DNA of 64,000 bases from JAITWN01 sp050486285 (GCA_050486285.1 JBJHCZ010000007.1:85550-149549); one strand, 5' to 3'. Positions 36,627-45,701 are shown, numbered from the stretch's first letter. The notes: generated from the letters alone by a model not told the origin. Program-made: numbers and translations.

Positions 36627-37489
36627 CCGAGGGCCGAGCGCAGTTCCGCGCGCACCGGCGCGGTCTCCGGCCGCACGCCGCGCCATAGCAGAAAGGATTC
36701 CGCGGCCTGCTCGACCAGCATCCCCAGGCCATCCGCGCTGCCCGCCGCGCCATGGGCCGCGGCCCAGCGCAGAAACGGCGTCGGCGCCTTCCCGTACATC
36801 ATGTCGTAGCACCAGCCGCCGGAGGCGATCGCCGACGGCGGCAGCGGCAGGGCCTCGCCGTGCAGGCTCGCCGAGGTGCAATTGACGACCAGGTCGAAGG
36901 CGCGATCGCGCAGTTCCCCGAAACCGCAGCCGTCGATCGGCACGCCATGCCCGTCGAAGGCCTTCGCGAGTTCGAAGGCGCGGTCGGCGGTGCGGTTGAC
37001 GATGACCAGCGCGGCGGGGCCTTCGTCGAGCAATGGACCGAGCGCGCCGCGCGCCGCGCCGCCGGCGCCGACGACGAGCACGCGACGGCCGGCGATCGTG
37101 ACGCCGAGATTCACGGTCAGGTCGCGTATCAGGCCGACGCCGTCGGTGTTGTCGCCGTGGATGCGGCCGCCGCCGAGGAATATCACCGTGTTGACCGCGC
37201 CGGCCAGCTCGGCGCGCGGGCTGCGGCTGTCGGCGAGGCGCCAGGCCTCGCGCTTGAACGGCAGCGTGATGTTCAGGCCCTTGCCGCCGGCGCCCTGGAA
37301 GTTGCCGACCGCCTGCGCAAAGCCGCCCTCATCGACCTGGATCGCCTCATAGACGAGGCGCTGCCCGGTCTGGCGCGCGAACGCGGCATGGATGCGCGGC
37401 GACAGGCTGTGGGAAACGGGATTGCCGATCACCGCGTAGCGGTCGGGCGGGGCATCGAAAAAATCGGGGTCAGAGTAGACCGTGTCCAT
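36620..37489 (-). CDS. aroE: Shikimate dehydrogenase
   Basis: This NADPH enzyme of the aromatic amino acid pathway is about 289 residues. DRYAVIGNPVSHSLSPRIH is the shikimate-binding start, NITLPFKREAW contains the catalytic Lys, and VLVVGAGGAARGALGPLL binds NADP. The first 11 residues (MDTVYSDPDFF) and the ATG at 37489 are encoded by the palindromic repeat shared with hemB; a GTG at 37504 is also in the repeat. No normal start codon exists between the repeat and the conserved N-terminal strand. Confidence 0.93.
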   Translation of the reverse strand: MDTVYSDPDFFDAPPDRYAVIGNPVSHSLSPRIHAAFARQTGQRLVYEAIQVDEGGFAQAVGNFQGAGGKGLNITLPFKREAWRLADSRSPRAELAGAVNTVIFLGGGRIHGDNTDGVGLIRDLTVNLGVTIAGRRVLVVGAGGAARGALGPLLDEGPAALVIVNRTADRAFELAKAFDGHGVPIDGCGFGELRDRAFDLVVNCTSASLHGEALPLPPSAIASGGWCYDMMYGKAPTPFLRWAAAHGAAGSADGLGMLVEQAAESFLLWRGVRPETAPVRAELRSALGH

Positions 37490-37529
37490 CGTCCCGATGG
37501 ACACGGTCTACTCTGACCCCGATTTTTTC
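37457..37529. repeat. Palindromic element with 35-bp perfect arms spanning the hemB stop and aroE start
   Basis: Perfect arms at 37457-37491 and 37495-37529 with tip TCC. From outside in: GAAAAAATC, the core GGGGTCAGAGTAGAC, then the site-specific CGTGTCCATCG. The T6 tracts at each outer edge could make it a bidirectional terminator. The hemB stop (37508-37510) and the aroE start codon (37487-37489) are both inside it. Confidence 0.95.
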
Positions 37530-38536
37530 AGCCAGGCGGCGGCGTCTTTTGCGTAGTAGGTCAGGATCGCGTCGGCGCCGGCGCGCTTGATCGAGACCAG
37601 GCTCTCGAGCACGGTCGCGCGTTCATCGAGCCAGCCGCGCTCGGCGGCGGCCTTGAGCATCGCGTATTCGCCGCTGACCTGGTAGACGAAGGTCGGCACG
37701 CCGAAGCGTTGCTTGACGCGGTGGACGATGTCGAGATACGGCAGGCCGGGCTTGATCATGACCATATCGGCGCCCTCGTCGATGTCGAGCGCGACCTCGT
37801 GCAGGGCCTCGTCCGAGTTCGCCGGGTCCATCTGGTAGGTGTATTTATCGCCGGCGCCGAGGTTCTCCGCCGAACCGACCGCGTCGCGGAACGGGCCATA
37901 GAAGCTCGACGCATACTTTGCCGCATAGGCGAGGATGCGCGTGTTGGTGTGTCCGGCCGCCTCGAGCGCCGCGCGAATCGCGCCGATGCGGCCGTCCATC
38001 ATGTCGGACGGCGCGACAATATCCGCGCCGGCCTCGGCATGGGACAGCGCCTGGCGCACCAGCGCCGCGACGGTCTCGTCGTTGACGACATAACCGGCCT
38101 CGTCGATCAGACCGTCCTGGCCGTGGGTCGTGAACGGGTCGAGGGCAACGTCGGTGATGACGCCGAGTGCCGGAAAGGCCTGCTTCAATGCACGCACCGC
38201 GCGCTGGGCGATGCCTTCGGGGTTCCACGCCTCGCGCGCGTCGAGACTCTTTTGTTCGGGCGGCGTCACCGGAAACAGCGCGACCGCGGGGACGCCGAGG
38301 CCGGAGAGGATCTCGGCCTCGCGCAGCAGCTCGTCGATGCCGACGCGCTCGACGCCCGGCATCGACGACACCGGCTCGCGCCGGCGCGGGCTGTCGAGCA
38401 CGAACAGCGGGCAGATCAGGTCGTCGACCGTGAGCAGGGTCTCGCGCATCAGCCGGCGGCTGAACGCATCGCGACGCATCCGGCGCATGCGCCGGCGTGG
38501 AAAGGCGCCGCCCTGCTCGCTGTTGCCTTCGCTCAT
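37508..38536 (-). CDS. hemB: Delta-aminolevulinic acid dehydratase (porphobilinogen synthase)
   Basis: This heme-pathway enzyme condenses two aminolevulinate molecules; 342 residues is normal. Motifs include LICPLFVLDS, the metal-site region VALDPFTTHGQDGLID, YAAKYASSFYGPFRDAVGSA holding a Schiff-base Lys, and ADMVMIKPGLPYLDIV holding the second catalytic Lys. The C-terminal Ser-Gly-Ser-Glu and stop are encoded by the repeat, so the original C-terminus was probably different. Confidence 0.95.
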   Translation of the reverse strand: MSEGNSEQGGAFPRRRMRRMRRDAFSRRLMRETLLTVDDLICPLFVLDSPRRREPVSSMPGVERVGIDELLREAEILSGLGVPAVALFPVTPPEQKSLDAREAWNPEGIAQRAVRALKQAFPALGVITDVALDPFTTHGQDGLIDEAGYVVNDETVAALVRQALSHAEAGADIVAPSDMMDGRIGAIRAALEAAGHTNTRILAYAAKYASSFYGPFRDAVGSAENLGAGDKYTYQMDPANSDEALHEVALDIDEGADMVMIKPGLPYLDIVHRVKQRFGVPTFVYQVSGEYAMLKAAAERGWLDERATVLESLVSIKRAGADAILTYYAKDAAAWLKKSGSE

Positions 38537-38543
38537 CGCCGAA

Positions 38544-39713
38544 CTATTTCTTGCGCGCGGGCGCCCGCTTCCTCGCCGCGGTCTTCTTCTTCGGCGCCGA
38601 CTTCTTCACCGGCTTCTTCACTGGCTTCTTCACCGGCTTCTGCTTCGCCGCCTTGCGCTTCGCGGTCGCGGCCTTGCGCAGCGGCTTGCTGACGGACTTC
38701 CTCGCGGCAACGGCCTTCTTCTTCACGGCCTTCTTCGCGGCGGTCTTTTTCTTCGGCCCGACCTTCTTCACCGCCTTCTTCACCGCCGCCTTTTTCCTTG
38801 CGACGGCCTTGACCGCCTTCTTCACGGCAGCCGCCTTTTTCTTCACGGCCTTTTCCGTCTTCTTCTTCGCCTTATTCACTGCCGGCGCGGCCTTCTTGCT
38901 GACGGCGTTCTTCGTCGCGGCCGCCGCCTTCTCGACCGCGCCCTTCGCCTTCATCGCCGCGGGCTTCACGGACTTCTTCGCCTTCGCGGCGATCGCGCCG
39001 ACGGCGCGCGCCGCCTCGGCCGGCGAGACGCCGCCGACCGCCGGCGCACTCTCGCGAGGACGATTGCGCACAGCCTCGACGACCTTTTTGATCCCGGAGA
39101 AGATATGCGGGATCTCGCCGACCCCCTGCACGGTCTCGAGGCGGCCGTCGTTTCTGTAGTACTCGATCACCGGCGAGGTCTGCGATTCGTACACCCGCAG
39201 GCGGTTGCCGATGGTCTCCTCGTTGTCGTCGGCGCGATGGCGCAGGTTGCCGCCGCACTTGTCGCAGCGGTCGTCGAGCTTCGACGGCGAGGTGTAGACG
39301 TTGTAGGTCGAGCCGCAGGACTCGCAGGTACGGCGACCGGTCATGCGCTGCATCAGCACATCGAGGTCGACGTCGATCAGCAGCGCGAGGTCGAGCGGCT
39401 GGCCGAGCCGCTCGAGCATCGAGTCCAGCGCCTGGGCCTGGGCGATATTGCGCGGAAAGCCGTCGAGGATGAAGCCGTTCGAGGCGTCGGGCCAGGTCAG
39501 GCGTTCGCGGATCATCGCCAGCACGAGATCGTCGGAGACCAGGCGACCGGCATCCATCGCCGCCTTGGCCTGGATGCCGAGCGCCGAGCCGGACTTGACC
39601 GCGGCGCGCAGCAGGTCGCCGGTCGAGATCTGGGGGACATGCCAGGTATCGGTCAGCAGCTTGGCTTGCGTGCCCTTGCCTGACCCCGGAGCGCCGAGCA
39701 ATACGATTCTCAT
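38544..39713 (-). CDS. adk: Adenylate kinase with a long Lys/Ala-rich C-terminal tail
   Basis: Residues 1-219 are a complete adenylate kinase: GAPGSGKGTQAKLL (P-loop), STGDLLRAAV, FILDGFPRNIAQAQAL, and a zinc-binding lid with Cys130, Cys133, Cys150 and Cys153. Residues 220-389 are a repetitive Lys/Ala/Pro-rich extension (for example KKPVKKPVKKPVKK) resembling histone H1-like or AlgP tails. A frameshift artefact is unlikely because the tail is in one open frame to the stop. The tail could bind nucleic acid or anchor the enzyme to the nucleoid; this is inference. Confidence 0.9.
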   Translation of the reverse strand: MRIVLLGAPGSGKGTQAKLLTDTWHVPQISTGDLLRAAVKSGSALGIQAKAAMDAGRLVSDDLVLAMIRERLTWPDASNGFILDGFPRNIAQAQALDSMLERLGQPLDLALLIDVDLDVLMQRMTGRRTCESCGSTYNVYTSPSKLDDRCDKCGGNLRHRADDNEETIGNRLRVYESQTSPVIEYYRNDGRLETVQGVGEIPHIFSGIKKVVEAVRNRPRESAPAVGGVSPAEAARAVGAIAAKAKKSVKPAAMKAKGAVEKAAAATKNAVSKKAAPAVNKAKKKTEKAVKKKAAAVKKAVKAVARKKAAVKKAVKKVGPKKKTAAKKAVKKKAVAARKSVSKPLRKAATAKRKAAKQKPVKKPVKKPVKKSAPKKKTAARKRAPARKK

Positions 39714-39930
39714 TTCGCTTCACCCCCTGTCTGTCTGTTCGGTGGTTTTCGATTTTTCGTTTTTATATTCAGCGGCTTGCGAGAATTCCCGGCAGGTGTG
39801 GTATCGTCCGTGCGAGCGAATCCGGGCGCTGCCATATCGCGTTGTATTGCTTATACAGTTTTTTCGCAACGATGCAAAGGGCGGGTCCGGGGCCGCGTGC
39901 GAGCGCGACAACCCTCGGGAGGGAATACGG

Positions 39931-41196
39931 ATGAGCCGGAAAAATGCCTTCTATGCCCAGTCCGGCGGCGTCACCGCCGTCATCAATGCCAGCGCCTGCG
40001 GGCTCATCGAGACCGCACGCCGGCACAAGGACCGGATCGGTCGGGTCTATGCCGGCCGCAACGGCATCATCGGGGCATTGACCGAGGATCTGATCGACAC
40101 CGGGCGGGAATCCGCCGCCGCGATCGCCGCGCTGCGCCACACCCCGGCCGGGGCCTTCGGCTCCTGCCGCTACAAGCTCAAGGGCCTCGACCAGAACCGC
40201 CGCGAGTACGAGCGCCTGATCGAGGTGTTCGCGGCCCATGACATCGGTTACTTCTTTTATAACGGCGGCGGCGACTCGGCCGACACCTGCCTCAAGGTCT
40301 CGCAGCTCGCCGGGACGCTCGGCTATCCGATCCAGGCGATCCATGTCCCGAAGACCGTCGACAACGACCTGCCGATCACCGACAACTGTCCCGGCTTCGG
40401 CTCGGTCGCGAAATACGTCGCGGTATCGGTGCGCGAGGCCAGCTTCGATGTCGCGTCGATGGCGAAGACCTCGACGAAGGTCTTCGTGCTCGAGGTCATG
40501 GGCCGTCATGCCGGCTGGATCGCCGCGGCCGGCGGCCTGGCGGCGGACGCGGACACCGATCTGCCGATCGTCATCCTCTTTCCGGAGGTGCCGTTCGATC
40601 GCGAGCGCTTCCTCGCCAAGGTCGACGGCATGGTGAAGAAATACGGCTACTGCTCGGTGGTGGTCTCCGAGGGCGCGCAGGACGCCGACGGCAAGTTCCT
40701 GTCCGATCAGGGCCTGCGCGACGCCTTCGGCCATGCGCAGCTCGGCGGCGTCGCGCCGGTGATCGCGAACCTGGTCCGCGAGGGACTCGGGTTCAAGTAT
40801 CACTGGGGCGTCGCGGATTATCTGCAACGCGCGGCGCGCCATATCGCCTCGAAGACCGATGTCGAGCAGGCGTACGCAGTCGGCCGCGCCGCGGTGCAGC
40901 TGGCGCTGCAGGGCAAAAACTCGGTGATGCCGACGATCGAACGGACCTCGAACAAACCCTATCGCTGGAAGATCGGCGTCGCGCCGCTCGAGCGGGTCGC
41001 GAACGTCGAGAAGATGATGCCGAAAAATTTCATCACGAAGGACGGCTTCGGCATCACGCAGGCCTGCCGCGACTATCTCGCGCCGCTGATCAGGGGCGAG
41101 GACTATCCGCCGTACCGCAACGGCCTGCCGCGTTACGTCCGCCTGAAGAACGTCGCCGTGCCGAAAAAGACCGGATCGGCCTTCGAACTCAAGTAA
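39931..41196 (+). CDS. pfp: Pyrophosphate-dependent 6-phosphofructokinase
   Basis: About 421 residues. NAFYAQSGGVTAVINASACG opens the protein; NGGGDSADTCLK and PKTVDNDLPITDNCPGFGS are the active-site loops, with the GGDS-like and PKTxDND motifs of PPi-linked enzymes. MGRHAGWIAAAGGLA binds fructose-6-phosphate. ATG 39931 has a strong GGGAGGG upstream; the longer open frame back to 39343 has no such support. It probably runs reversible glycolysis/gluconeogenesis with PPi instead of ATP. Confidence 0.9.
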   Translation: MSRKNAFYAQSGGVTAVINASACGLIETARRHKDRIGRVYAGRNGIIGALTEDLIDTGRESAAAIAALRHTPAGAFGSCRYKLKGLDQNRREYERLIEVFAAHDIGYFFYNGGGDSADTCLKVSQLAGTLGYPIQAIHVPKTVDNDLPITDNCPGFGSVAKYVAVSVREASFDVASMAKTSTKVFVLEVMGRHAGWIAAAGGLAADADTDLPIVILFPEVPFDRERFLAKVDGMVKKYGYCSVVVSEGAQDADGKFLSDQGLRDAFGHAQLGGVAPVIANLVREGLGFKYHWGVADYLQRAARHIASKTDVEQAYAVGRAAVQLALQGKNSVMPTIERTSNKPYRWKIGVAPLERVANVEKMMPKNFITKDGFGITQACRDYLAPLIRGEDYPPYRNGLPRYVRLKNVAVPKKTGSAFELK

Positions 41197-41228
41197 GCCG
41201 TCCCCCGCCCCGGCCGCCGCATCTCGCC

Positions 41229-42017
41229 ATGACCGCGCCCCGTAGACCATCAGACCCGAGCGCGGAGCTGTCGCTTGCGATCCAGATGCTGGCGTCGGGG
41301 AGGCTCGCGGAGGCCGCCGATCTTTACCGCCGGATCCTGGCCCGCGATGCGGACCAGCCGAAGGCGCTGCACGGACTGGGACTGATCGCCTACCGCCAGG
41401 GTCGGCAGGCAGAGGCGCTGGACCTCCTGCTGCGCGCAGGCCGCAGATTGCCCGGGGATCACCTGCTCAGGAATGACATCGGCCTCGTGCTGCTCCGCCT
41501 CGGGCGCCATGCCGAGGCCGCGGAATACTTCCGCGAAGCGCTGGCCCTGAAGCCCGATTACTTCGATGCCCACGGCAATCTCTCGATCGCCTGCGACAAG
41601 CTCGGCCAACTGCCGGAGGCCTGCGCCGCGCTGAAGGCCGCCATCGCCCTGCGTCCGGATCTGGCGGTCTTGCATTACAACCTCGGCAACAATCTTGCCG
41701 CGCTGGGCCGCCGCGACGAGGCCATCGCCAGCTACCGGCGCGTGCTCGCGCTCAAGCCGGACGACCCACAGACGCTCAACAACCTGGGGATGGCGCTGCT
41801 GAAATCCGGCAGGGTGGACGAGGCCATCGCGATTCTGCAGAAGACGCACGAACTCAAGCCGGACGCCCCGATGGAGATGTACAATCTCGGCGAGGCCTGG
41901 TTGTGGCGAGGAGAGCATGCGAGGGGACTCAGGTTGATCGCGAAGGCCAATGGACTGATCCGCTTCGGCGCCGATGGCGCCAGCATCGTTACGGCGCTGC
42001 CCGATGCGCAGGATTGA
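41229..42017 (+). CDS. TPR-repeat protein
   Basis: A 262-residue helical protein made of about five to six tetratricopeptide repeats (for example ALALKPDYFDAHGNLSIACD and LALKPDDPQTLNNLGMALLK). There is no signal peptide or membrane segment. TPR domains act as protein-binding scaffolds. Its last 14 bases overlap the downstream oxygenase gene, so both are translated from one message. A scaffold for the following enzymes is a reasonable inference. Confidence 0.88.
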   Translation: MTAPRRPSDPSAELSLAIQMLASGRLAEAADLYRRILARDADQPKALHGLGLIAYRQGRQAEALDLLLRAGRRLPGDHLLRNDIGLVLLRLGRHAEAAEYFREALALKPDYFDAHGNLSIACDKLGQLPEACAALKAAIALRPDLAVLHYNLGNNLAALGRRDEAIASYRRVLALKPDDPQTLNNLGMALLKSGRVDEAIAILQKTHELKPDAPMEMYNLGEAWLWRGEHARGLRLIAKANGLIRFGADGASIVTALPDAQD

Positions 42018-42597
42018 ATTACCCTGCGTCCAGCCCTGTTTCATCGGCGCCTGGCAGCTCGACAAACCGCAGCTGTGCGACGAGATCATCGCCTTCTTCG
42101 AACGCAATCCGGCCATGCATTCGGCGGGCGTGACCTACGGCGTCAATACCTCGGTCAAGAAATCCACGGACCTCAGTATCGAGCCGCGCGACCTGCTGAA
42201 GCCGACCCACGCGGCGATCAAGGCCTATTTCACCGAGCTGCACCAGTGTTATCTCGACTACCAGGATCAGTGGCCGATCCTCGCGGCCAGATTCGCCAAG
42301 CTCGATATCGGCAGCTTCAACATCCAGAAATACGACCCCGGCGGCCATTTCGCCGCCGTTCACTGCGAACGCGACATGATGGCCCGCGCCCACCGGGTCA
42401 TGGCGTGGATGACCTACCTGAACGACGTCGAGGACGGCGGGCAGACGAACTTCGCCTATTACGGACTCGATGTGAAACCCGAAAAGGGCAAGACGCTGAT
42501 CTGGCCGGCGGAGTGGACCCATTCCCACTCGGGCAAGGTCGTCAACTCCGGCGTCAAGTACATCATCACCGGTTGGATGCATTTCCCCGTCAAATGA
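42004..42597 (+). CDS. 2-oxoglutarate/Fe(II)-dependent oxygenase, prolyl-4-hydroxylase-like
   Basis: A 197-residue P4H-type dioxygenase. The iron site is suggested by YDPGGHFAAVHCERD (HxE rather than the classical HxD), with a distal His and 2OG-binding region in WTHSHSGKVVNSGVKYIIT. YLNDVEDGGQTNF is the usual strand between the ligands. Substrate unknown: it may hydroxylate a protein or a small molecule. Start ATG 42004 lies inside the TPR gene. Its stop overlaps the next start (ATGA). Confidence 0.85.
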   Translation: MRRIELPCVQPCFIGAWQLDKPQLCDEIIAFFERNPAMHSAGVTYGVNTSVKKSTDLSIEPRDLLKPTHAAIKAYFTELHQCYLDYQDQWPILAARFAKLDIGSFNIQKYDPGGHFAAVHCERDMMARAHRVMAWMTYLNDVEDGGQTNFAYYGLDVKPEKGKTLIWPAEWTHSHSGKVVNSGVKYIITGWMHFPVK

Positions 42598-43592
42598 TCT
42601 CCTGCGAAGGCTGTTCGAATCGGGTATCGCGCTGGTGGCACTGCCTGGACTGCAATGCCGGGTTGTGCGACGCCTGCAGGGCGCTGCCCCGCTCGCCGGT
42701 TCCCCGGCATGCGGCGGATCACCTTCAGGTCGAATACGCCGCGCCTGCGCCATGGACAACGCGGGACGTCAGGGACGCGATCGTGCAGTGCCGCCAGCAA
42801 CTGATCGACAAGACCCGCCGCCAGAACGGCGTCGGCACCTTCTTCGATCACACGCTCAACACCTTCCTCAAGCTCTCGTTGCTGCCAAACGGCGAAGTAT
42901 CCGAGGAGTTTTCCGGAAGGGTCCCGTTCAGCCCGAGGGCGGCCTTCTTCATCGATTTCCTGCGCCGGCAGGCGCAAGGACGGTATGTCGATTATTTCGC
43001 GCGCAAGGCGGCCCCCGGGAGCGACCTGGCGCCGCAGGTGCTGAGCATGAGCCAGGGCATCGGCGAGGCGCTGCGCTGGAAAGGCTACTCGCTCTACAAG
43101 TCCGTCTTCGACCTCGGCATCTATCAGGAACTGCTCCAGGCGCTCAGGCCGGCAACGCTCATCGAGATCGGCGCCGGCGACGGCGGCAGCGCATTATGGT
43201 TCGCCGACCTCCTGCAGGGACTCGGCATCGAGGCGCAGGTGTATTCGATGGATCTCCGCATCCCGCGGCTCGATGATCCGCGCATCACTTTCATCGAGGG
43301 GGATTGCAACGAGATCGGGAAGGCCTTCACCGGCCTGCCGCTCGAGCGCTGGCCACGGCCGTGGCTCGTCATCGAGGACGCGCACGTCAATGTCACCGGC
43401 GTCCTGGCCTTTCTGGGCGAACTCCTCGAGGGCGGGGATTACCTGGTGGTCGAGGACAGCGGCGGCAAGGACAACGACATCGGCCGCTTCCTGCTGCCGC
43501 GCAGGGACGACTACCGCGTCGATACCCGCTACACCGATCTGTTCGGCCACAACGCGACCAGTTGCATCGACTCCGTCCTGCGGAGGATGTGA
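42594..43592 (+). CDS. ZZ-type zinc finger fused to a CmcI-like SAM-dependent methyltransferase/hydroxylase
   Basis: About 332 residues. Residues 4-43 form a ZZ-like zinc finger with Cys at 4, 7, 17, 20, 25 and 28 and His at 39 and 43. The rest matches the cephalosporin hydroxylase/rhamnosyl methyltransferase (CmcI) family: TLIEIGAGDGGSALWFADLL near residue 185, then VIEDAHVNVTGVLAFLGELL and VVEDSGG. Start ATG 42594 overlaps the oxygenase stop. The ZZ finger, typical of eukaryotic adaptor proteins, is unusual in bacteria. Substrate unknown. Confidence 0.82.
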   Translation: MISCEGCSNRVSRWWHCLDCNAGLCDACRALPRSPVPRHAADHLQVEYAAPAPWTTRDVRDAIVQCRQQLIDKTRRQNGVGTFFDHTLNTFLKLSLLPNGEVSEEFSGRVPFSPRAAFFIDFLRRQAQGRYVDYFARKAAPGSDLAPQVLSMSQGIGEALRWKGYSLYKSVFDLGIYQELLQALRPATLIEIGAGDGGSALWFADLLQGLGIEAQVYSMDLRIPRLDDPRITFIEGDCNEIGKAFTGLPLERWPRPWLVIEDAHVNVTGVLAFLGELLEGGDYLVVEDSGGKDNDIGRFLLPRRDDYRVDTRYTDLFGHNATSCIDSVLRRM

Positions 43593-43626
43593 AGACGCGC
43601 GGGAGTCGGCAGCCCACGGCAAACCC

Positions 43627-43655
43627 GGCGCGCTTCCCGTCCCGGGAAGCGCGCC
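43627..43655. terminator. Stem-loop between convergent genes
   Basis: GGCGCGCTTCCC (43627-43638) pairs with GGGAAGCGCGCC (43644-43655) around a 5-base loop. It sits between the ZZ-CmcI gene and the convergent hppA, where a shared terminator is expected. Only short T-runs flank it, so it may be a weak or bidirectional terminator. Confidence 0.55.
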
Positions 43656-43661
43656 GTTATT

Positions 43662-45701
43662 CTACGCGCCGCCGAGCAGCGGCGCGATCACCAGGCTGAC
43701 GATCGCCATCACGTTGATCAGGATGTTCATCGACGGCCCCGAGGTATCCTTCAGCGGATCGCCGACGGTGTCGCCGACGACGTTGGCGCGATGGACGTCG
43801 GAGCCCTTGCCGCCGAAGTGACCCTCCTCGATGTGCTTCTTCGCGTTGTCCCAGGCGCCGCCGGCATTCGCCATCGTCAACGCCAGCAGCACGGCCGCGA
43901 CCAGCGCGCCGCCGAGCAGACCGCCGAGCGCGTCCGGACCCATGATGAAACCGACCGCGACCGGCGTCAGCACCGCGATCGCCGCCGGCAGCAACATGCG
44001 CTTGACCGCCGCCCGGGTCGCGATATCGACGCAGCGAACGGTGTCCGGTTCCGCCTTGCCCTCCATCAGGCCCGGGATCTCGCGGAACTGCCGGCGAATC
44101 TCGCGGATCATCTCGAAGGCCGCGTCACCGACCGCCGTCATCGTGATCGACGCCACCAGGAACGGGATCACGCCGCCGATGAACATGCCGATCAGCACGT
44201 TCGGATTGCTGATCTCGAGTTCGAAGTCCGGGATGCGATGGCTGACCTCGGCGATATAGGCGTTGATCAGCGTCAGCGCCGCGAGCGCGGCGGCGCCGAT
44301 CGCGAAGCCCTTGCCGATCGCCGCGGTGGTGTTGCCGAGCTTGTCGAGGCTGTCGGTGATTGCGCGGGTCTCCTTGCCGAGCCCGGCCATCTCGGCGATG
44401 CCGCCGGCATTGTCGGCGACCGGTCCATAGGCATCGATCGCCATCGTCATGCCGACCGTCGCCAGCATCGCGACCGCGGCGATACCGACGCCGTAGAGGC
44501 CGGCCGTCCAGTTCGCGATGAAGATCATCGCGCAGATCGTCAGCACCGGGATCACCACCGACATCATGCCGGTCGCGAGCCCGGAGATGATCACCGTGGC
44601 CGGTCCGGTCTCGCCGGCGCGGGCGATATCGCGGACGGGCTTGCCGGCGGTGTAATACTCGGTCGACAGGCCGACGATCATGCCGCCGACGCCGCCGACG
44701 ATCGTCGCCACCCACACCGCCGCCGGGACGTCGATGGCCTGCATCAGGAAATACGAGGTGATGACGAAGCCGATCGCCGCGGTCATCGTGCCGATGCGCA
44801 GCGCCACCTGCGGAGACTGGTTGGACACGGCGCGGACGACGCCGATCGCGACGATCGAACAGACCAGGCCGAGCGAGGCCAGCAGCAGCGGCAACGACAT
44901 CAGGCTGGCGCCCGGCACCAGCGCGTTGCCGAGCGGCACCATCGCGTGATCGCCGCCGCCGGCCTGCAGTACCATCACCGTCGCCAGCGCGACGGTCGCG
45001 ATCATCGCGCCGCAGTAGGATTCGAACAGGTCCGAGCCCATGCCGGCGACATCGCCGACGTTGTCGCCGACGTTGTCGGCGATGACGCCCGGGTTGCGCG
45101 GGTCGTCTTCCGGGATACCGGCCTCGACCTTGCCGACGAGGTCGGCGCCGACGTCGGCGGATTTCGTGAAGATGCCGCCGCCGACACGATAGAACAGCGC
45201 GACGACGCCGGCGCCCATCGCAAAGCCGTGGATCTTGTGCGCGGTCTCGGGGTGGGTGCCGAAGATCAGGTACAGGGTACCGAGGCCAAGGAGCCCCAGC
45301 GAGGCCAGCAACAGTCCCATCACCGAGCCGCCGTAGAACGCGACGGTCAGGGCCTTGTCCGTGCCGTGCTGGTGGGCTGCGGTCGTCGTGCGCACGTTGG
45401 CGCGGGTCGTCGCCATCATGCCGAGGAAGCCGGCCAGCGCGGAGCAGACCGCGCCGACCAGGAAGGAGATCGCGGTCTCGACGCCGAGCGAGGCGAACAG
45501 GCCGATGAAGATGACGACGACCGAGATCGAGATCAGGATCAGCTCGCGGCGCATGAAGGCCCACGCCCCTTCCCGGATCAGGGCGGCGATCTGGCCGGCG
45601 CGTCCCTCCATGACCGGGTACGACATGACGACGCGGTACAGAATGAAGGCTGTGGCCAATCCGACCAGGCCGAGCAGCGGCGGGATGAGGCTGACCATCA
45701 T
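43662..45701 (-). CDS. hppA: Membrane-bound ion-translocating pyrophosphatase
   Basis: A 679-residue inner-membrane protein with about 16 hydrophobic segments. The catalytic DVGADLVGKVEAGIPEDDPR and the following DNVGDNVGDVAGMGSDLFES bind Mg-PPi. GNTTAAIGKGFAIGAAAL carries Ala at the residue that separates K+-dependent (Ala) from K+-independent (Lys) types, so this one should be K+-stimulated. It pumps H+ or Na+ using PPi. It complements the PPi-phosphofructokinase upstream in the window. Confidence 0.93.
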   Translation of the reverse strand: MMVSLIPPLLGLVGLATAFILYRVVMSYPVMEGRAGQIAALIREGAWAFMRRELILISISVVVIFIGLFASLGVETAISFLVGAVCSALAGFLGMMATTRANVRTTTAAHQHGTDKALTVAFYGGSVMGLLLASLGLLGLGTLYLIFGTHPETAHKIHGFAMGAGVVALFYRVGGGIFTKSADVGADLVGKVEAGIPEDDPRNPGVIADNVGDNVGDVAGMGSDLFESYCGAMIATVALATVMVLQAGGGDHAMVPLGNALVPGASLMSLPLLLASLGLVCSIVAIGVVRAVSNQSPQVALRIGTMTAAIGFVITSYFLMQAIDVPAAVWVATIVGGVGGMIVGLSTEYYTAGKPVRDIARAGETGPATVIISGLATGMMSVVIPVLTICAMIFIANWTAGLYGVGIAAVAMLATVGMTMAIDAYGPVADNAGGIAEMAGLGKETRAITDSLDKLGNTTAAIGKGFAIGAAALAALTLINAYIAEVSHRIPDFELEISNPNVLIGMFIGGVIPFLVASITMTAVGDAAFEMIREIRRQFREIPGLMEGKAEPDTVRCVDIATRAAVKRMLLPAAIAVLTPVAVGFIMGPDALGGLLGGALVAAVLLALTMANAGGAWDNAKKHIEEGHFGGKGSDVHRANVVGDTVGDPLKDTSGPSMNILINVMAIVSLVIAPLLGGA

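Noticed and set aside
39343..39930. A 196-residue N-terminal extension of the phosphofructokinase.
   Set aside because: It reads antisense through adk, has no similarity, and a strong ribosome-binding site marks ATG 39931.
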